Source: Streptomyces sp. NBC_01591 (GTDB lineage Bacteria > Actinomycetota > Actinomycetes > Streptomycetales > Streptomycetaceae). From it: a stretch of 64,000 bases of DNA. Each line of letters begins with the position of its first letter. Position 1 is the stretch's first letter. Made by a program: the position numbers and the translations under genes. The stretch is taken from the NCBI RefSeq assembly GCF_035918155.1, contig NZ_CP109327.1:7192001-7256000 (forward strand), given 5' to 3'. Shown in pieces: positions 41,643 through 50,844 of this stretch. A model generated the notes under the pieces. It saw only the letters and a program-made list of their open reading frames with translations. It had not been told where the DNA came from and made no database searches.

Positions 41643-44084
41643 TCAGAGCGCGGAACTGTCCACGTCCCCGGCCGTGGCCTGGAGGTGGTCCGACAGTTCG
41701 CGCAGGGTGGGATGGAGATAGACGTCCGACCATTCGAGTGCCGGATCGATCGCCATGATGCGCAGGGCCTTCATGGAGTCACCGCCCAAGGAGAAGAAGT
41801 TGTCGTCCCTGTGCACGACTTCGACTTCCAGGACGTCCCGCCAGACCGCGGCGACCCGCCGCTCCCACGGGGAGGCCGGCCCGTCCTCCGTGGTTGCCGC
41901 GGCCGCTCCTCGGGCGGCTTGCGGGAAGGCGGCGGCCAGGGCGCTCCGGTCGACCTTGCCGTGGGGGTTCAGGGGCATCCGCTCGATCGCCACTACTGAG
42001 CCGGGGACCATGTAGGCGGGGAGCTTCTGTGCGACGTGTGCGCGCACGTCCTGGGCCTGCAGGTTCGCGCCCCCGTGCGGGACGACATGGGAGACCAGTA
42101 CGGGACCGGCCGCCGTCCCGGACTCCGCGGTGACGACGGCTTCCTTGATCGCAGGGTGCTCCAGGAGCGCTGTCTCGATCTCCGCCAGCTCTATGCGCAG
42201 GCCGTTCACCTTGACCTGGAGGTCCGCCCGGCCGAGCAGTTCGATCAGTCCGTCCGCTCCGAACCGTGCGAGGTCACCCGTCCGGTAGAGCCGCTCGTCG
42301 GAGATGTCGCCGTATGACCAGGTCAGGAAGCGTTCCGCGGTCAGAGCGGGCTGGTTCAGGTACTCGCGGGCCAGGCCGATCCCGGCTAGGTACAACTGCC
42401 CCGTGACGCCGGGCGGAACGGGCCGCAGCCGGTCGTCGAGGATGTAGGCGCGCTGGTTCGCCATCGGGCGTCCGTACGGGATGCTGGTCCAGGCCGGATC
42501 CGTGGACTCCACCTTGTAAAGGGTCGAGTAGATCGATGCCTCGGTGGCTCCGCCGAGCGCGACGAACTTGAGACCGGGGGCGTGCCTGCGCGCACGGTCG
42601 GGGAGCTGTACCGGGATCCAGTCGCCGGCGAGCAGGGCGACGCGCAGCTTGGCCAGGGCCGCTTTGTGGTCGTCGCCGCCGTTCTCCAGGCGTTCGAGGA
42701 ACAGCTCCAGTAGCGCGGGTGCGGTGTTCCACATCGTGATCCCGTGCTCCGTCGCCAGTTCGGCCCAGTGTCCCGGGTCCTTGGCGCGGCCGGGGGAGGG
42801 CAGGACGAGCGTGCCACCGGCAGCGGTGATGCCGATGTACTCGTAGACCGACATGTCGAACGTCTGCGAGGAAAGGCCGAGGATCTTGTCCCCGGGGCCC
42901 ACGCCGAAGCGGGTGTTGAGGTCGGCGACGTTGTTCGTGACTCCGCGGTGGCATACGGCGATCGCCTTGGGGGTGCCGGTGGACCCCGAGGTGTGAATGA
43001 CGTAGCAGAGGTTCTCCGGCCTTGCCCCAGGCGCCGGGTTGTGCTCCGGGAGACCGGCTAGCACAGCCGACTCGCGGTCCAGTACCACGGTGCTCCCGCC
43101 GGGGCGGGCACCAGCGAGGCCGTCGACGAGGTCGGCGGTGGTGATCAGCGTCTCGCACGCCGCTCCGTCGATCAGGGCTTTGACGCGCAGCGGCGGGTGG
43201 TCCGGGTCGAGCGGGACGTAGGCCCCACCCGCCTTGAGCACGGCGAGCATGGCGATCAGGAGATCGGGGGAGTGCCGGAGGTACAGCGCGACGCGGTCGT
43301 CCGGGCCGACGCCCAGACCGCGCAGGTGGTGTGCCAACCGGTTGGCTGCCGCATTGACTTCCCGGTACGAGAGTCGCGTCGGCCCCTGGACCACAGCGGC
43401 CATGTGGGGGCGTAGCTCTGCCTGGTTCTCGAACGCCTCGTGAAGGCGCCCCCCGCCCAGAGGCAGCACCGTTTCGGTGTCGTTCCACTCGACAAGGATG
43501 CGCCGGAGCTCCTCCCGCCCGAGCAGCGCGAGGTCCGCCAGCGCGTGATCGGAGTGGGCAAGGCCGTCGCCGAGCAGCGTCACGTAGTGCGAAAGTAGCC
43601 GTTCCACGGTCGCGGCGTCGAAGAGCCGCTCGTCGTAGTGAAGTTCGATGCGCCAGGAGGCATCCGAGGCGCGGGAGAGGGCGAACTCGAGCTCGTACGG
43701 CCGGTCATCGACTGCGGTCCTGGCCGCGTCGAGGCGCACGGCGATGGGCATCGGGCCGGGCCGGCTCTCCGTCAGGTCATGGGGGCTACCGATGGCCTCG
43801 GTCAGAGCACGGAGCGTCGACACGCCGGTGACGGGAAGACGGAACAGCCTTCCGGGAGTGCCGGCGTCGTGGAGATCGACGATCTCCTTGCCCGAGCAGC
43901 GGTGGAGTAGCGCGGTGAAGCCGGCGAGGAGGACGCTGGTCGGGGATGTCCGGCAGGCCGACGCCAAGGCGTCGACGTCGTTCGTATACGGGGTAGGTAA
44001 CTCCTGGGCCGCGACTGCTCCGCACCGGGGTGTGAGCATGCCGCGAGGCCGATCAGTGGGGAGTTGAATGGCGGAGGAGTTCAA
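41643..44084 (-). CDS. NRPS module: half C domain, A domain (predicted Cys), PCP
   Basis: 813 aa; TTG at 44084 follows GGAAGAGGGA. Residues ~1-205 resemble only the C-terminal lobe of a condensation domain (WRIELHYDERLFDAATVERL) and lack HHxxxDG. Residues ~210-720 are an adenylation domain with YVIHTSGSTGTPKA, LGGATEASIYS, YRTGDLARFG and NPHGKVDRSAL. Aligning by eye to GrsA gives the ten-residue code DMYNLALIYK, close to cysteine codes such as DLYNLSLIWK. Residues ~735-805 form a PCP (DDNFFSLGGDSMKALR). It probably loads cysteine onto its own carrier, as an initiation or stand-alone module. It is divergent from the C-S lyase homologue. Confidence 0.9.
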   Translation of the reverse strand: MNSSAIQLPTDRPRGMLTPRCGAVAAQELPTPYTNDVDALASACRTSPTSVLLAGFTALLHRCSGKEIVDLHDAGTPGRLFRLPVTGVSTLRALTEAIGSPHDLTESRPGPMPIAVRLDAARTAVDDRPYELEFALSRASDASWRIELHYDERLFDAATVERLLSHYVTLLGDGLAHSDHALADLALLGREELRRILVEWNDTETVLPLGGGRLHEAFENQAELRPHMAAVVQGPTRLSYREVNAAANRLAHHLRGLGVGPDDRVALYLRHSPDLLIAMLAVLKAGGAYVPLDPDHPPLRVKALIDGAACETLITTADLVDGLAGARPGGSTVVLDRESAVLAGLPEHNPAPGARPENLCYVIHTSGSTGTPKAIAVCHRGVTNNVADLNTRFGVGPGDKILGLSSQTFDMSVYEYIGITAAGGTLVLPSPGRAKDPGHWAELATEHGITMWNTAPALLELFLERLENGGDDHKAALAKLRVALLAGDWIPVQLPDRARRHAPGLKFVALGGATEASIYSTLYKVESTDPAWTSIPYGRPMANQRAYILDDRLRPVPPGVTGQLYLAGIGLAREYLNQPALTAERFLTWSYGDISDERLYRTGDLARFGADGLIELLGRADLQVKVNGLRIELAEIETALLEHPAIKEAVVTAESGTAAGPVLVSHVVPHGGANLQAQDVRAHVAQKLPAYMVPGSVVAIERMPLNPHGKVDRSALAAAFPQAARGAAAATTEDGPASPWERRVAAVWRDVLEVEVVHRDDNFFSLGGDSMKALRIMAIDPALEWSDVYLHPTLRELSDHLQATAGDVDSSAL

Positions 44085-44296
44085 ATCCCTCTTCCTTCCC
44101 TGATTAGGTTTGTTTCGGAGGCAGTTGAGTCGTCAGCCAGGACGTCGGGACAGTAGTCGCCGCACATCGCCCGCCTCAATGTGAGGTGCGTCACAGGTGA
44201 TCGACCGTCACTCTGGGGCAATACTAAGATCCACTCAGCGGTGATGCGCTAGATCCACGTGATGTCTACCTGCGGCGACGGAGGGGGGTGGTCGGC
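44085..44296. promoter_or_regulatory. Divergent promoter region with CRP-like palindrome
   Basis: This gap separates the divergent NRPS and C-S lyase genes. TGTGAGGTGCGTCACA at 44180-44195 is an exact TGTGA-N6-TCACA palindrome and also fits GTG-N6-GNCAC, the pattern given for Streptomyces Crp. It is well placed to control both operons. No cluster-situated regulator gene is seen in the window. Confidence 0.55.
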
Positions 44297-45487
44297 ATGA
44301 GCGCGTGGCCAGCTTCTCTCTTCGACGCCCTGGACGAGTCGGACCTTTTACGCAAAGACGGCGAGAAATGGTCTGTTGCGGGGGACGGCGTGCTGTCCTC
44401 CTGGGTCGCCGACATGGATTTCCCTACCGCCCCCGCCGTGCGAGAGGCGCTGCGCAGGAGGATCGAGGGCGATCTCGGATATCCCGCCTGGTTCGACCAG
44501 TCCGATGGCGGACCTCTCGGTGGAGTCTTCGCGGAGAGGATGCTGCGCCGGTTCGGAACCACGGTGGACGAGACGCACGTGCGCATGTTCACTGACATCA
44601 ATCAGGCCATGCTGGCCACGCTCCAGGTCGCCACACGGCCCGGGGACGCCGTTCTCCTGCACACCCCGGCATGCCCGCCGTTCATCGACGTCATCGAGAA
44701 GACCGGCCGCCGGCCGCTTGCCGTCCCGCTGCAGGCGAACCACACCGGCTGGGAGTTCGACCCCGACCTCATGGAGCGTGCGGTGGCGTCCCATGACCCT
44801 GGACGGTGCAGGGTCCTCTTCCTGGTGAATCCGCACAACCCGACCGGCCGAGTCTTCCGGCGCGATGAACTGGAACACCTGGCGGAACTCGCCATCAGGC
44901 ACGACATGTTGGTCATCTCCGACGAGGTGCACGCGGACCTGACCTACCCAGGCCACCGTCATATCCCGTTCGTCTCATTGAGCGACGAGATCGCAGCGCG
45001 CACGGTGACACTCACCTCCGGCAGCAAGGCATTCAATCTCTCCGGTGTGCGCTGTGCCTTGGCCCACGTCGGACCGAAAGCCGTCCGGAGTGCCCTGGAC
45101 GAACGACACGGCCTGATGTTCGGGCAGGTGGGCGTGCTCGGCGTCGAAGCGCTGAAGGCGGCGTGGACCCAGGGAGACGGTTGGCTGGACGACGTCACCA
45201 GGGTGCTGGACCGCAACCGGCGGCGCGTGGCCGAGCGCCTGCCCGACGGCCTCCGCTACCGCCTGCCGGAGGCCACGTTCCTGGCCTGGCTCGACTGCCG
45301 CGGACTGGGCCTTCCGGACCCGGACCCCATGCCCTACTTCCGGGACGAAGCGAAGGTGCTGCTCTTCTCCGGCCCCGCCTTCGGAGCTGCTGGCAACGGC
45401 TTCGTTCGGCTCAACTTCGCGACGTCCGGGCCGCTGCTCGACGAGAAGCTGGCACGCATGGGAGCGGCCTCCCGCAGACGTCAGTGA
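44297..45487 (+). CDS. MalY/PatB-type PLP-dependent C-S lyase or aminotransferase
   Basis: 396 aa; ATG at 44297 lies 9 nt after GGAGGGGGG, better placed than the GTG at 44288. It is a fold-type I PLP enzyme: WVADMDFPTAPAV at the start is typical of MalY/PatB, followed by VNPHNPTGRVF, ISDEVHADL (Asp binding the pyridine N), SGSKAFNLSGVRCA (Schiff-base Lys) and the carboxylate-binding FVRLNFATS. MalY relatives split C-S bonds of cystathionine or cysteine conjugates to give a thiol and pyruvate. Beside a cysteine-activating NRPS this suggests handling of sulfur, such as thiol release or desulfurisation. An aminotransferase function cannot be excluded. Confidence 0.88.
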   Translation: MSAWPASLFDALDESDLLRKDGEKWSVAGDGVLSSWVADMDFPTAPAVREALRRRIEGDLGYPAWFDQSDGGPLGGVFAERMLRRFGTTVDETHVRMFTDINQAMLATLQVATRPGDAVLLHTPACPPFIDVIEKTGRRPLAVPLQANHTGWEFDPDLMERAVASHDPGRCRVLFLVNPHNPTGRVFRRDELEHLAELAIRHDMLVISDEVHADLTYPGHRHIPFVSLSDEIAARTVTLTSGSKAFNLSGVRCALAHVGPKAVRSALDERHGLMFGQVGVLGVEALKAAWTQGDGWLDDVTRVLDRNRRRVAERLPDGLRYRLPEATFLAWLDCRGLGLPDPDPMPYFRDEAKVLLFSGPAFGAAGNGFVRLNFATSGPLLDEKLARMGAASRRRQ

Positions 45488-45569
45488 TCCCATCAGGTCG
45501 GATGCCGAGGAGGGCGGGCCCGGAAACAGCTACCAGTCGACCGACATCGCGATCGAGTACGGAGGGTTT

Positions 45570-47570
45570 GTGATCAACCATGTCATCGAAGAGACGGAAA
45601 GCGGTAGTGACCGGACGGTAATGCACGGAGTGGGGGATTCCATCGATGCAGAATCGTTCCTGGAGCGATGTCGACGACGCCGAGCGCGGCTCGCCGACGA
45701 CCTGGGGGCGGCACCGGATCGCACGCGGTACTTCCCGGTGCTGGCCGTCCTCGCGCCCGTGATGACCCAGGCCGAGGGGGAGATCACCTACCCCGGCGAC
45801 CCCATGGCCCTCTACGCGGCGCTCAGCGTCGCCGTCCACCAGGCTGTGCACGACGCGGGTCCCCTAAAGGACGCCACGCACTACAACGACCTCGCGCCCG
45901 AGTGGACCGCCTTCCCGTCCAAGGCGTACCGGGCCTCCGTGGGGCATGACGGAGTCCGCTCCTACGGAACCGCGCCCAACACGGACCAGACGGTCTTCGA
46001 TCCGCGCGTCTGGGACGACGCGGCGCGCACCACGTGGCTCCGGCTCCTCCGCGAGGTCCGGCCCCGAGTCGTCCTGATCAGCGCCGTCTCACCGGCGCAC
46101 AGGTACGCGCTGGAGATCGCCGCTCTGGTCAGAACCGAGGTTCCAGGCGCCTATATCGTCCTCGGAGGCCGTCACGCGGACGAGACCGTGACTGTCACAC
46201 CCAGGGGAGGCCGTCTGCTGGTCAAGCCCAGCGGCACGCCCGCCGTCATCCAGGAGGGCAAGGTGCCTCCGGTGATCGACGCCGTCGTCGCCGGGGAGGC
46301 GTACCACACGGTCGACGTGCTGATGAGGGCGCTCGCCCTGGCCATGGACCTCGAAGACCGGTGGGTCGACCGGGCCCGCGTACTGTCCTGCCTACAGGGG
46401 TTACTCCAGCAGGAGGGTGTCAGGCCGGGGAAGGCGCTCGTGCTCTTTTCGCCGCGCGGTGCGGGCGAACCCTCTCATGCCGTGCCGCTCGACGGCCCCG
46501 CCCTCGACCTCGCGTCGCTTCCCTCGCCGTACGAGGCGTTCGCGATCCGTTCGTACTTCCCGATCTTCGACGATGCCGAGTCCGGCGACCCGCTTCGCAC
46601 CGCGCATTTCATGGTCTCCAGCGCATGCCCGTACCGCTGCAACTTCTGTTCCGAGTCCGCTCGGGTGGGGCACGGGCTGAGGCGCTTCCGTGACGACGCG
46701 ATCGGGAAGGCGATCGAGCGGATATGCGAGTACGTGAGCTATGGCGGGGAGGCGGTCTTCTTCGACGATTCCGTGTTCTGGAGCGGCCGCTACAAGGACA
46801 TGACGGAGTTCTGCCGAGAGCTCGGCCGTATCAGGGAGGCCGACCCCGCGACCCTCGACCCGCGTCTGCGTGCGTACCTCGCCGGCGAGGACGACACGGA
46901 GCGGCTGCGCAACCTCCAGTGGGGGGCGCAGCTGACCGTCGACACCCTGGTCGCGCTGCATTCCGCGGAGGAGTCAGACGACGTCCTCCGCCTGATGCGG
47001 GATGCTGGCTGCTCATATGTGTACATCGGCATCGAGAGCATGTCCTCGCAGGTCATGGACGGCATCCACAAGAACCTCCGGCGCGAGGTGGACCGCCCCT
47101 GGGCGGCCAAGGTGCGGGAGGCGACCGCCCTCGTCAAGAAGCACGGTCTGCGGCTGGGCACCTCCGTGCTGTTCGGACTGGACGGGGAGACACGCTCCAG
47201 CATCGATGAGACGATCCACGAGGTGGGCAGTCTCATCGACGACGGCCTGATCGACCTGGCCAGCCCCAACATCCTCACGTACCACCCGGCGACGCCCGTC
47301 ACCCGGCAGCACGGCATGCACGATCGGCTCGACTACCACTCGCCGCGCGTCGACAACCGGAAGCCGTATATCTACTTCGAGGAAGCGTTTCCCGGTGTCG
47401 TCTCCGTCCTCCTCACCGAGGAGGACATCTGGCACATCCACAACGAGACACGGATCCACTGGGGCCGGGCCCGCAACGACACATCCGTCGACACAGGGCC
47501 GGCTGCGCGGGAGCCAGCCGGGGCGGCACCCGGTGAGCGCACCGCGGTCCTGGGGGCCGTCCGTGGCTGA
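45570..47570 (+). CDS. Cobalamin-type radical SAM enzyme
   Basis: 666 aa; GTG at 45570 follows GGAGGG closely. Residues ~150-230 look like a B12-binding Rossmann domain (VVLISAVSPAHRYALEIAAL, GAYIVLGGRHADE) without the DxHxxG base. The radical SAM core has C353-x3-C357-x2-C360 in SACPYRCNFCSESARVG. This is followed by GGEAVFFDDSVFWSG, YVYIGIESMSSQVMDGI and LGTSVLFGLDGE, typical of class B methyltransferases and related enzymes. The N-terminal 150 residues are unassigned. It overlaps the next NRPS gene by 8 nt. Expected chemistry: methylation at an unactivated carbon, or ring formation. The substrate is unknown. Confidence 0.9.
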   Translation: MINHVIEETESGSDRTVMHGVGDSIDAESFLERCRRRRARLADDLGAAPDRTRYFPVLAVLAPVMTQAEGEITYPGDPMALYAALSVAVHQAVHDAGPLKDATHYNDLAPEWTAFPSKAYRASVGHDGVRSYGTAPNTDQTVFDPRVWDDAARTTWLRLLREVRPRVVLISAVSPAHRYALEIAALVRTEVPGAYIVLGGRHADETVTVTPRGGRLLVKPSGTPAVIQEGKVPPVIDAVVAGEAYHTVDVLMRALALAMDLEDRWVDRARVLSCLQGLLQQEGVRPGKALVLFSPRGAGEPSHAVPLDGPALDLASLPSPYEAFAIRSYFPIFDDAESGDPLRTAHFMVSSACPYRCNFCSESARVGHGLRRFRDDAIGKAIERICEYVSYGGEAVFFDDSVFWSGRYKDMTEFCRELGRIREADPATLDPRLRAYLAGEDDTERLRNLQWGAQLTVDTLVALHSAEESDDVLRLMRDAGCSYVYIGIESMSSQVMDGIHKNLRREVDRPWAAKVREATALVKKHGLRLGTSVLFGLDGETRSSIDETIHEVGSLIDDGLIDLASPNILTYHPATPVTRQHGMHDRLDYHSPRVDNRKPYIYFEEAFPGVVSVLLTEEDIWHIHNETRIHWGRARNDTSVDTGPAAREPAGAAPGERTAVLGAVRG

Positions 47571-50500
47571 GCAGCAGGTCACCGAGCACCTCACCGGTCC
47601 GTACGACGAGCCGGCCGCCGCCGCCCTCGTCCCCCTGGCGCCGACGCAGCGCCGCATGTGGGTGTCGGAGCAACTCAGGCCGGGGCGCACCGAGTACAAC
47701 GTCGTCGACCTCTGGGCCATCGACGGCCCGTTGGACATGACGGCCCTCGAGGCGGCGGTTAGCGACGTGCTCCAGCGCCACGAAGCCCTTCGAACGACCT
47801 TCCACCTGATCGACGGCGAACCGATGCAGCGGATCCACGCCGTGAGCGCGGTGGGCCTGGAGGTGATCCCCGGTGCCCTGGACGAGACCGCCACACGCGA
47901 ACGCGCCGAGAGCATCGCACGCACCCCCTTCGACCTCGCCAGTGCACCGCTCGTGCGCTGGACGGTTCTCCGCAACGGGGCGAACACCCATCTCCTCCAG
48001 CTCGTTGCGCACCATCTCGTCGTTGACGGGTGGTCGCTGGAGATCCTGCTGAGCGATCTGTCCTCCTTCTATGACGCGCGGCTGCGGGGGGCGGTACCCA
48101 CGCTGCCCGCAGTGCCCACGCCCTACCGGACGTACGCGTCCCGACGCGTCGACCCGATGGTCCTGGAGGCGCAGACGACCTTCTGGAAGCAGCTCCTCCG
48201 CGACCTGCCGCAGCCCCCGACGCTGCCACCGGCCGACCGGGGCGCGCCGACCGGGGCGGTCCGCGAGTCCCTCCCCGTCGATACGGAACTGGTCCGGCGG
48301 ATCAAGGAGCTCGCCCGGACCGAACGGGTCACGGCGAGTGCCGTCTGGCTCGCCTGCTTCGCCGTCGTCCTCGGGCGCTGGGGCGGGACCCGCGACGTGG
48401 TCATGGGAACTCCGCTCAGCGGCCGGACCGGCGCGGATCTTCTCCAGACCGTCGGTTTCTTCATCTCGACAGCCGTGCTGCGCCTGCGGATCCCGGAGGC
48501 CGATTCCGGTCGCGACCTGCTCAAGCGCGCCCACGACATGCTGATCGGCGCCCAGCTGCATCAGGACGTGCCCTTCGAGGACGTCGTGGCCGCCGTAAGG
48601 CCGGCCAGGGACGAGGATCCCGCCGCGCCGTTCTCGGCGTGGTTCAACGTGCTCAGCTATCCGACTCACTCTCTCCGTCTCGGGACCGCGACAGCGCGGC
48701 GCTTGCCGGCACCTGTCCCGGGGGTGCCCTTCGGTCTGTCTCTCTACGTGGACCAGCGCGACGAGGACGCCGTACGGCTGGACCTCGTGCACGACACCGC
48801 GTTCCTGGAAGGCCCCTACGCGCGCGCCCTGCTGGCGCAGATGCTGGCCGTGGCACGCACCTTCGCCGACGACGTGTCCGTACACGTCGACGCCCTAGAC
48901 CTCGATGAGGGACGGCAGCGGGCCGTCGAGGGTCCCGCATCCGTGCCCGTCCGGGACGGTGTGCTTGACAGGATCCGCCGCCACCCGCCGGCGCATCCCG
49001 CCGTCACCGACCACGAGGGCGCCTGGACCTACGCGGAGCTGCTCTCGGCCTCGGACACCGTCGCCCGAAGGCTCAGGGAGGTCGGACTGGAACCCGGAGA
49101 CCTCGTGGAGATCACGGAGGCCCCCGGCCGTCACCTCACCTCGGCGGTGCTGGGCGTCTGGGAGAGCGGCGGCGTATTCCTCGTCATGGATCCGAACCAT
49201 CCCGCCCCGTGGCGCGCGCGGCTGAGAGACAGGGCACAGCCGCGCTTCGCGCTGCGCCACACCGGCGACGGTGTGGTCGTCGAGGAACTGCGGCCCGGGG
49301 CCCGAGCGCCGCACCACCGGGTCGGCGGCGGTGCCTCCCCGGCCAAGGGACGCCCGCTGTACCTGCTCCCCACGTCGGGCACGACGCGGCAACCACGGCT
49401 GGTGCTCGGCGCCGAGCGGCCGCTTCTCGCCTACCTGGAGTGGTGGTCGGCGCGGTACCGGATCGGTCCGCGGGACCGGTTCTGCGCACTGTCCGGCCCA
49501 TCCCACGATCCGCACCTGCGCGACATGCTGCTTCCCCTGTGGAACGGGGGAACACTGACGGTGCCACCGCCCGGCCACCGGATCGATCCGGGCCGCGCCG
49601 CGCAGTGGCTCGCGGCCCACCGGACGTCGGTGGTCCACTCGACGCCGATGGTCGGACGGCTGATCGCGCAAGCCGCGCGGCGCGGCGGCGTGGTGCTCGA
49701 CCACGTCCGGCTGGTGTGCTTCGGCGGCGACCTCCTCACCGACGAGACGGTCGACGCGTGGCGAGCCGTCGCCCCGGCCGCGCGCATCGTGTCCGTCTAC
49801 GGCACCACCGAGACGCCCCAGGCCGCCAGTTGCCACGACCTGCCGCCCGGCGAACCCGGACGCGACCGGCGTGAGAGCTCCCTCGGACACGGGGCCGTTG
49901 AGGCGCGTCTCGACGTCGTCACCGCAGGAGGCATTCTGGCCGCCTGCGGTGAGCTGGGTGAAATCGTCGTCCGCAGCCCTCTCCTGACGATGGGCTACCT
50001 CGATGACGAGGCGGCCACCGCACTGGTGTACGCGAGCGACCACGGGGACGGCTCAGGGCGGACCGTCTTCCGCACCGGGGACATCGGCCGTCGGCTCGCG
50101 GACGGTTCGGTCGCGTTCGTCGGCCGCGCCGCCACCCTGGTGAAGTCCCGGGGACACCGCGTGTCGACCGCTCACCTCGTCGCGGAACTGCGTGCTCTCC
50201 CCGGGGTCGCGGACGCGGCGGTGGTACTCCCCTACGGAGGGACGGCGGGCCCGCGACTGGTCGCCTACGTGGTCCCCGAAGACGACAGCCCGCTGGACCC
50301 GCAGGACGTCCTGCGGCAGCTCGCGACGATCCTCCCCAGCGGCTACCTGCCCGACGACGTGTGCCTGCTGACCTCCCTGCCTCTCACGCCCAACGGGAAG
50401 CTGGACAGCGGCCGGCTGACGGACCTTGCGGCCCGTCCGGACCTGACCGGTACGGGATCCGGGAGCGGCCGGACGGCGGCACCCGTGACGCCGATGCCCT

Positions 50501-50844
50501 CCGCTGAGCCCCGTCGCGGGGTCCTGCAACGGACCGTCGAGAGCGTCTGGCAGGAGGTCCTGAGCCGTCCATCGGTCGGGATGGACGACAACTTCTTCGA
50601 CCTGGGCGGCACCTCCTCCATGGCGGTGCGGCTCCGCATCCGGCTGGAGGAGGAGCTCGGCAGGCAGCTGCCGCCCCTGCTGGTCTTCCAGAGCTCCACG
50701 GTCCGGCGGATGACGGACCACCTGTCAGGGGCGCCGGCGGGGCCGGGCGAACGCCCCTTCGCGCTACCGGCACGCCACGTGAGCGCCCGTGAACTCAGGC
50801 GTGCCGCCAGGGCGGCCATCCATAGCGAAGGAGACAACCGATGA
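47563..50844 (+). CDS. NRPS module C-A-PCP with atypical adenylation domain
   Basis: 1093 aa from the GTG at 47563 overlapping the radical SAM stop. Condensation domain, residues ~20-440, has HHLVVDG at 150-156 (catalytic second His) and GFFISTAVLRLR. The adenylation domain (~470-960) has LLPTSGTTRQPRLV, VYGTTETPQA, FRTGDIGRR and TPNGKLDSGRL. Its core-4 region is LSGPSHDPHLRDMLLPL, like the HDPxxRD of Lys2-type adenylation domains and unlike ordinary FDxS. By eye the code is DPRHVFVQAK, for which I have no substrate. The carrier (DDNFFDLGGTSSMAVR) lies at ~1005-1070. There is no thioesterase domain; a TE gene follows with ATGA overlap. Confidence 0.92.
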   Translation: MAEQQVTEHLTGPYDEPAAAALVPLAPTQRRMWVSEQLRPGRTEYNVVDLWAIDGPLDMTALEAAVSDVLQRHEALRTTFHLIDGEPMQRIHAVSAVGLEVIPGALDETATRERAESIARTPFDLASAPLVRWTVLRNGANTHLLQLVAHHLVVDGWSLEILLSDLSSFYDARLRGAVPTLPAVPTPYRTYASRRVDPMVLEAQTTFWKQLLRDLPQPPTLPPADRGAPTGAVRESLPVDTELVRRIKELARTERVTASAVWLACFAVVLGRWGGTRDVVMGTPLSGRTGADLLQTVGFFISTAVLRLRIPEADSGRDLLKRAHDMLIGAQLHQDVPFEDVVAAVRPARDEDPAAPFSAWFNVLSYPTHSLRLGTATARRLPAPVPGVPFGLSLYVDQRDEDAVRLDLVHDTAFLEGPYARALLAQMLAVARTFADDVSVHVDALDLDEGRQRAVEGPASVPVRDGVLDRIRRHPPAHPAVTDHEGAWTYAELLSASDTVARRLREVGLEPGDLVEITEAPGRHLTSAVLGVWESGGVFLVMDPNHPAPWRARLRDRAQPRFALRHTGDGVVVEELRPGARAPHHRVGGGASPAKGRPLYLLPTSGTTRQPRLVLGAERPLLAYLEWWSARYRIGPRDRFCALSGPSHDPHLRDMLLPLWNGGTLTVPPPGHRIDPGRAAQWLAAHRTSVVHSTPMVGRLIAQAARRGGVVLDHVRLVCFGGDLLTDETVDAWRAVAPAARIVSVYGTTETPQAASCHDLPPGEPGRDRRESSLGHGAVEARLDVVTAGGILAACGELGEIVVRSPLLTMGYLDDEAATALVYASDHGDGSGRTVFRTGDIGRRLADGSVAFVGRAATLVKSRGHRVSTAHLVAELRALPGVADAAVVLPYGGTAGPRLVAYVVPEDDSPLDPQDVLRQLATILPSGYLPDDVCLLTSLPLTPNGKLDSGRLTDLAARPDLTGTGSGSGRTAAPVTPMPSAEPRRGVLQRTVESVWQEVLSRPSVGMDDNFFDLGGTSSMAVRLRIRLEEELGRQLPPLLVFQSSTVRRMTDHLSGAPAGPGERPFALPARHVSARELRRAARAAIHSEGDNR

